Of a stretch of 64,000 nucleotides of DNA, positions 20,201-29,200 are shown in pieces. A model generated the notes under the pieces. It saw only the letters and a program-made list of their open reading frames with translations, was not told the DNA's origin and ran no database searches. Location: NCBI RefSeq assembly GCF_002813295.1, contig NZ_PHUE01000001.1:4909517-4973516 (forward strand), read 5' to 3'. This DNA is from Flavobacterium sp. 5. GTDB taxonomy: Bacteria > Bacteroidota > Bacteroidia > Flavobacteriales > Flavobacteriaceae. Every line of letters begins with the position of its first letter. Position 1 is the first letter of the stretch. The position numbers and the translations under genes were made by a program.

Positions 20201-23200
20201 CTGTAGCATTTACAGTAGCAGTAACCGATAACGTTTCAGATGCTCCATTTGCTAAAGCACCAATTGTCCAAACTCCTGTTCCTGACACATAAGATCCTGT
20301 AGTTGCAACAGAAGAAACATAAGTAAATCCTGTTGGTAATAAATCTAATACTGTGACACCCGAGGTAGCTTGAGTTCCTGCATTATTTACTACAACATTA
20401 AAAGTAACTTGAGAACCCACTAAGCGATTCAGATTACCTCCAACGATTGTTTTAGTTAGTGATAAATCAGCTTCAATTTTAACTGGAGTAACAATCACAC
20501 TCGCATAATCATCTTCAGTAGTAATTCCATTGTTCGGAGTAGAATCTAAATCTGGTAATGAACTTGCAGAAACTTCAGCAACATTAGTGTAAACTCCTGT
20601 GGGTTTTACAGTAGCGTTAACTGTTAATGTAGCTGACGCTCCATTTGCTAAAGCGTTAATATTCCAAATTCCTGTAGTCGAATTATAGGTTCCTACTGAA
20701 GGAGCAGAACCTACATAAGAATAGCCTGTAGGCAACAAATCTTTAACTTGAACTCCAGTTGCATTTTGAGGACCATCATTCGTAGCTATCACTTGAAAAG
20801 AAATGGATGAACCAACTAATGGACTTGCATTACCTCCAACGATAGTTTTTGTTAATGATAAATCGGCTGTTGCAGTAACTGGAACAACAGTTACACTTCC
20901 ATAATCATCTTCTGTAATCACTCCATTATTTGGTGTAGAATCTGGATCGGATATACCACTGGCAGTAACCTCCGCTTTATTGGTACGAACTCCTGAAGCA
21001 TTTACCGTAGCAGTAACTGTTAACGTTTCTGATGCACCACTAACTAATGAACCAATAGTCCAAACTCCTGTAGTTGTATTATACCCTCCCGTCGTTATAC
21101 TTGAAGAAACAAGAGTAAACCCGCTTGGTAATAAATCGGTTACTGTAACTCCTGGAGCAGTTTGAGGACCTGCATTATTTACTACTACATTAAAGGTAAC
21201 CTCAGAACCAATCAAGCGATTAACATTACCTCCAACAATTGTTTTAGTTAATGATAAATCAGCTTCTTGTTTGATTGGAGTAACCACCACACTTGCATAA
21301 TCATCTTCAGTAGTGATTCCATTATTTGGTGTACTGTCTAAATCGGGTAAACTACTCGCAGTTATTTCTGCGATATTGGTATAATCCCCTGTAGCTTTTA
21401 CGGTAGCATTTACTGTCAAAGTTTCGGAAACACCATTCGCTAATGCGCCAATATTCCAAATTCCTGTCGTTGGGTTATAAGTTCCAGCAGTAGCTGTTGA
21501 AATCGTATACGTATATCCTGTCGGCAATAAATCTTTGACCTGAACTCCTGTAGTATTTTGAGGTCCGTTATTAGTAGCTACAATTTGGAAAGAAATTGAT
21601 GTTCCAACTAATGGACTTGCATTACCTCCAACTATCGTTTTAGTCAATGATAAATCTGCAGTTGCTACAACTGGAACAACCGTAATACTAGCAAAATCAT
21701 CCTCTGTATTTTCTCCATTATTTACAACAGAATCTGGATCAGATAAACTACTTGCGGTTATCTCAGCAGTATTTTTATAAATTCCTGAAGCGTTTACAGT
21801 AGCTGTAACAATCAAGGTTGCTGATCCTCCATTCGCTAAAGTTCCAACTGACCAAACTCCTGTTCCTGGTACGTAAGCACCTGCAGTAACAGTCGAAGAA
21901 ACATACGTAAATCCAGTTGGCAATTGATCTAAAACAGTGACACCCGAAGTAGGTTGAGGCCCTGCATTATTTACTACTACATTAAATACAACTTGAGAAC
22001 CTACTAATCGATTTGTATTTCCTCCGACAATTGTTTTAGTTAATGATAAATCAGCTTCTGTTTTAATTGGAGTAACAATCACACTTGCATAATCATCTTC
22101 TGTAGTAATTCCATTATTTGGTGTAGAATCTAAATCAGGTAAACTACTAGCTGAAACTTCCGCAACATTGGTATAAACTCCTGTAGCATTTACAGTAACA
22201 CTTACCGTTAAAGTTGCTGACGCACCATTTGCTAAAGCATTAATATTCCAAATTCCATTGGCTGGATTATAAGTTCCTGCTGAAGGTATTGAACCAACAT
22301 AAGTATAGCCGGTTGGCAATACATCTTTAACTTGAACACCAGTTGCATCTTGAGGTCCATCATTGGTGGCTACAATTTGAAATGAAACCGAATCCCCAAC
22401 AAGTGGAGTTGTATTACCTCCAACTATTATTTTTGTTAATGATAAATCGGCAATGGCAGTAACTGGTACAACCGTTACACTTCCATAATCATCTTCTGTG
22501 GTAACTCCATTGTTTGGTGTAGAATCTGGATCCGATAGGCTACTAGCTGATATTTCAGCGGTATTAGTGTGATTTCCTGTAGATTTTACGGTTGCATTAA
22601 CAATCAAAGTTTCTGTTGCACCATTTGCTAATGCACCAATATTCCAAACTCCATTAACTTGATTGTATGCTCCTGTGGTTACACTCGAAGAAACAAATGT
22701 AAATCCACTTGGTAAAAGATCTTTTACGGTAACTCCTGAAGCGTTTTGAGCACCTGCATTATTAACTACTACATTAAAGGTAACTTGTGAACCAACTAAG
22801 CGATTTGTATTACCATCAACTATTATTTTAGTTAAAGATAAATCAGCTTGTTGTTTAATTGGTGTAACAATTACGCTAGCATAATCATCTTCTGTAGTGA
22901 TTCCATTATTAGGAGTAGAATCTGGATCTGGTAGACTACTCGCTGATATTTCGGCAATATTCGTATAATTCCCTGTAGCATTAACTGTAGCCCCAACTGT
23001 CAAAGTTACGGATGTGTTATTAGCTAAATTATTAATATTCCAAATTCCAGTAGTTTCATTATAAGTTCCTACTGTTGGTAGTGAACTAACATAAGTAAAT
23101 CCAGATGGCAATATATCTTTTACTTGAACTCCTGTTACATTTTGTGTACTACTATTATTAGTCGCAACAATTTGAAAGGAAACTGATGCACCAACCAATG

Positions 23201-26200
23201 GACTTGCATTACCACCCACTATTATTTTTGTCAATGATAAATCAGCTACTGCTGTTACAGGAACAATAGTTACACTTGCATAATCATCCTCTGTCGTAAT
23301 TCCGTTATTTACTATCGAATCTGGATCGGTTAAACTACTAGCTGTTACTTCCGCTTTATTGGTATGATTTCCTGTAGCATTTACCGTAGCAGTAACGATT
23401 AAAGTTGTAGATCCTCCATTCGCTAAGGTTCCAACGTTCCATAATCCTGTAGCAGGGATATAAGATCCTGCTGTAAAAGTCGAAGAAACATAAGTTAATC
23501 CACTTGGTAATAAATCGGTCACAACAGCCCCTGTCGTTGTTTGAGGTCCAGCATTATTCACCACAACATTAAAAGTAACTTGTGATCCTATTAAATGATT
23601 TGTGTTACCTCCAACTATCGTTTTGGTTAATGATAAATCAGCTTCTTGTTTAATTGGAGTAATTAGTACACTAGCATAATCATCTTCTGTAGTGATTCCA
23701 TTATTTGGAGTAGAATCTAAATCAGGTAGACTACTTGCTGTCACTTCTGCAATATTGGTGTAAGTTCCCGTAGCATTTACTGTAGCATTTACTGTTAAGG
23801 TAGCTGATGCTCCATTTGCTAAAGTATTAATATTCCACAATCCAGTCGCTGGATTATAAGTTCCTACAGTTGGAGATGAACCAACATAAGTATATCCTGT
23901 TGGAAGCAAATCAGTAACCTGAACTCCTGTAGCATTTTGAGGTCCATCATTAGTTGTTATAATTTGAAAAGTAATTGATGCTCCAACCGCTGGACTTACA
24001 TTTCCTCCGAAAATCGTTTTTGTTAAAGATAAATCGGCTGTTGCAGTAACAGGAACAACTGTTACAGTGCCATAATCATCCTCAGTAATAACTGCATTGT
24101 TTGGTGTAGAATCAGGATCAGGTAAACTACTAGCCGTTACTTCGGCGACATTAGTATAAATTCCTGTAGCATTTACCGTAGCGGTAACTGTTAAAGTTTC
24201 AGAGGCTCCATTTGCTAAGGCTCCAATAGTCCAAACGCCCGTAGTTTCATTATAAGCTCCAACGCTAATACTCGATGAAACAAAAGTAAATCCACTTGGT
24301 AGTAAATCTTTTACCGTAACACCCGAAGTAGCTTGACTACCCGCATTATTAATTATTACATTAAAGGTAACTTGAGAACCTACTAAACGATTTACGTTTC
24401 CACCAACTATAGTTTTAGTTAATGACAAATCGGCTTCTGTCTTAATTGGAGTAATTATTACACTAGCATAATCATCTTCTGCTACTGTAGTGTTTCCATT
24501 ATTTGGAGTAGAGTCTAAATCAGGTAAACTACTGGCTGTAATTTCAGCAACATTAGTATAAATTCCTGTCGTTTTAACTGTAGCATTTATAGTTATAGTT
24601 GTAGAAGTTCCATTTGCTAATGGTCCAATATTCCATATTCCTGTGGCTGGATTGTAAGTTCCTGTAGAAGGAGCGGAACCTACATAAGTATAACCCGTAG
24701 GAAGTAAATCTTTAACTTGAATTCCTGTTGGACTTTGAGGCCCATCATTAGTAACTATAATTTGAAATGTAATTGGTGAACCTACAAGAGGACTTGTATT
24801 ACCTCCAACTACTGTTTTTGTTAATGATAAATCGGCAACTGAAACCACTGGAATAACTGTTATTGTTGCAAAGTCATCTTCTGCATTTTCACCATTATTT
24901 GGAGTTGAATCTGGATCTGCTAAACTACTAGCTGTAACTTCAGCATTATTCTTATAATCTCCAGTTGCATTTACCGTAGCAGTAACTAGCAAAGTTTCTG
25001 AGGCTCCATTAACCATTGACCCAACCGTCCAATTTCCTGAAACCTCATCATAAGCTCCTGAAGTTACACTCGAAGAAACAAAAGTAAATCCTGTTGGCAA
25101 TAAATCTTTTACTATAACCCCTGAAGTAGTTTGGCTACCAGCATTACTAACAACTACAGTAAAACTAACTTGAGATCCTACTAATCGATTCGTGTTACCT
25201 CCAACAATTTTTTTAGTCAATGACAAATCTGCTTCTAGTTTAACTGGTGTAGTCAAAACACTAGCATAATCATCTTCTGTAAGAACACCATTGTTTGGAG
25301 TTGAATCAATATCAGGCTGATCACAGCTAAATACTTCGGCAATATTAAGATAATCTCCTGTTGGATTTACTAATACCGTAAGTGTCAAAACTTCCTCTAC
25401 TCCTGCCTCAACCAATCCAACATTCCAAATACCTGTAGTTGGTTCATAAGCTCCTTTTGTAGAGTTGTATATTTGATAACTATATCCTGATGGAAGTAAA
25501 TCTCTAATTTGAACACCTGTAGCATTATCTAAACTGGAGTTTTTTACTCTAACTTCGAATGCAATTGCAGTACCTATTAATGGAGTCAATTCATTATTAA
25601 CAACTGTTTTTGTTAATGATAAGTCTACTGCTGTTGGTAAAATTGTTACCGCAACCGATGATTGATCATCTTCAGAGGCAACATTATTATTTGGTGTACT
25701 ATCAATATCAAATTGATCACAAGCAGTAACTTGTGCGGTATTTAAGTAATTCCCAGTATTAGTTACTTTCGCTTTAAAAGTAAGTTGCGTTGTAGTTCCA
25801 AGAGCTACATTTAAACCAACCCAAGTAATAGTGAAATTTCCAGCATTATATATCCCTCCATTAGTAACAGAACCTGCCACTAGTGTATAACCATTAGGCA
25901 AAACATCTTTAACAGATACTCCCGTTGCATTTACAGTTCCTGCTCCAGTATCTTTATTAAGTACATTAATTGTAAAAGTTACTTCGTCACCTACTTTTAC
26001 ACTTGTTGGTGTAACTGATTTAGTAAGTTCTAAATCGGTTTGAGCTAGTATTGTTATACTTACTTGATCTGTTGCAGCGGTACAAGGACCATTGGTCACT
26101 CTCCATTCTAAAACCGTTGTTCCAACTGCCAATCCTGAAACTGTTGTTGTTGGTGAATTTACATCAGCAAACACAATTGAAGAAGGTGGACCAGAAAATT

Positions 26201-29200
26201 TAACCCATTCACCTTGTCCTACTGTTGGTGTTGTTGCAGCCATTACTACTGGAGAAAATTGTGGCAACGTTTGATCAGGACCCGCATTTGCATTTACTGG
26301 TTGTGCAAATATTTCAATTTGCATTGTATCTGTAGAAGAACAGCCATCATTATTTAAAGTAGTTGCTGTCCAAGTAAATTCATAAACTCCTGTTGTTAAT
26401 CCAAAAACAAGTGTTGCGGGATCATTTGGCGAAGCAATGGAAGCAGTGTTTCCTGATGTTTGTGTCCAAGTACCTTTTCCTGAAGTTACAGCAGTTGCAG
26501 CAAGATTTGTTTGCACTACTGAACATAATTTTTGATCAGGACCTGCATTAGCAATACTTGGAGGAGTGGCATTAAAAGTAATCGAAACTTGATCGCTAGA
26601 TGGTGCACATAATGATGGACTTGTAAAAGGTCCATTTGTTACTGTCCAAGTCAAAACATAGGTTCCCAATACGGTAACATTTGACAAAGTTGTTTTCGGA
26701 TTATTTGGACTGTCAATAATAGCATTTCCACCTGATGGCTCTGATGAAAAAGTCCATTTTCCTATTCCTACTGCAGGTGCTACTGCGTTAGTTGTATACG
26801 ATTGCTGACAAGCAACTGTGTCATCTGGACCAGCATTGGCCTGACTTGGTGCTTGATATACATTAATACGAACTATATCCGACAAATCAGTACAGGTAGG
26901 ACTTTTAAACACCCATTTTAATATGTATAAACCTTGTACAGTCAAACCTGTAACCTGTGTGTTTGGTGATGTAGGGAAATTAATATTAGCAACACTACCA
27001 GTAGGTTGCAATACCCATTGCCATTCGGATGATGTTCCAGAAGGTGCTGTGTTTCCTGCTAAAGTTACTGTACTATTATCTGCATTACATATCGTTTGAT
27101 CTACTCCTGCATTTGGCGGAAAACTTGCTCCACCATTTACAGTTACACTTACATTATCAGAACTTCCTGTACAATTTCCACCTGATGCAAAATTATAGCC
27201 ACTCGTAGTATAAGTAAATTGATAGGTATTACCAGGAACTACCGTTACGTTGGCTACATAACTATCAGATGGTGTTTGTGTAATTACTACGCCTGTTGTA
27301 CTTCCACCAGTTTGTGTCCAAGTTCCTTTTGAATTTTCTGTTCCTACTAATTGCACACTAGTAACATTACAAAGGACTTGATCTGGACCAGCTGTAGCCA
27401 AAGGTGCTACTTCAATAATTACATCATCAAATGTTACTGGACATAAAAAATTTCCTTTACTACCAACAGTCCATCTAAAAGTATATGTTCCTTGAACGAG
27501 ATTACTTACTGCTGTTGTTGGACTAGTTGCATCTGCAAGTACAGGAACATTTGGTGCACCCGCTAAAAGTGTCCAGGCACCAAGTTCAAAAAAAGTATCA
27601 TAAGAGTTCCCTGCTAATGTTGTCGAATTACTACTACAAATATTTTGATCAGGTCCTGCATTGGCAGCTGTTGGAGGAATTCCAATTGTAATTTTCACAT
27701 CATCAGAACCAGTAGAACAATTTCCTGCTGTAATCGTCCAACGAAAAACGTAAGGTCCTGTATTTTGAAAAGTAAATACCGCTTTAGGATCAGTTTCATC
27801 ACTAATTGTATAATTTTCTAAACCTGAAACTCTTGTCCAAATACCAGTTGCTCCACTTGGCAAAGTAGCATCCATTGTTGCTGTTGTACCACACAAACTT
27901 TGATCAGGACCAGCAACAGCAGTGGTTGCATCAGCGGCAACAGTTACAATAACATCATCCGAAGAACTTCCACAAGAACCTACATTTGGTACGATTGTCC
28001 AACTAAAAGTATAAGTGCCATTCGATGGTATTGTAGCAGTTGTGCTAGAGGCATGAATATCTACAAAACTAACTCCTAAACTTGGAGTTACTGTCCAAGT
28101 ACCTTGTTCTAAAATTCCAGCATTATTTCCAACTAAATTTACTGATGTTGTAGCATTTGGATAACAAGCATCTGGGCCAGCATTAGCAATAGTAGTTCCT
28201 AATCCTGCAACCGTAGTTACTGTCATTGTATCGGAAACTGGCGCACTACAACCTCCTGTTCCTGGATGAGTATAACCAATTGTCCATTGTAGCACATTGG
28301 ACGATCCGGTAGTTACAAATCCAGAGGCAACAGCGTGCGGATCTCCTGAATCTGAAAAAGTAATCATATCAGGACCTGAAATCTGAGTCCATAACCCGAA
28401 TTCACCAGGAGCTGGAATACTTCCGTCAAGAACAACTTGTGAATTTACACAACTATTAACATCTGCTCCTGCATTGGCTGCCGAAAGTGTTGAACTAGAA
28501 ACATAAACCGTTACATTATCTATTGATAAAGGACATTTTGTTCCTCCGCCTTTTGTAATATATTGAAATTCATATGTTCCAGAAATAAGTCCGGTAGCGG
28601 TTGTATTTTGTTCTAACTTATCAACTATAGTAGCTGTATTAGGTCCGCTAATTTGCGTCCAATAATGATTTCCTGCTCCAGCAATACCTACACCAGCCAA
28701 AGGAGCAATGGTAACACCGCAATCTAAATTAACATCCGATCCTGCATTCGAAGGAGTTGCATTAGCAGAAACAACAATAGCTAAATTATCGAATCCGTAA
28801 TCGCAACCTACTGGCAAATCACCATTCTCAGATCTTACAAATTGTAAAATATAAATCCCTGACTCCATTAAACTTATATCCAAGTTATTTCCAACTGATT
28901 TGGTTACTGTTGGAAAAGGCGCTAAAGGAGAAGTTGCTGGACCACTCAAAATTCTATATTTATTAGCTCCAGATCCTGTTACAGTAATTGGTATTGAAAA
29001 GTCAGTTTGATCACACTCTCCAAAAATATTATCACCATTATTGGCCAAAATAGTTCTATCAGATGCTTTATATTCTACAACATAATCTTTATAAGAAGTA
29101 CATCCCGTTACTGAATTAGTTAATGTATAGCGAAATGTATAAGGATCTCCCGCATCAGAAATACCAGTTACAAGAGTAGTTGAACTTGTTGGCGATTGTA

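Noticed and set aside
17310..25245. CRISPR-like regular repeats
   Set aside because: The repeats are about 793 bp, coding and in frame; they are protein-domain duplications with no spacers.
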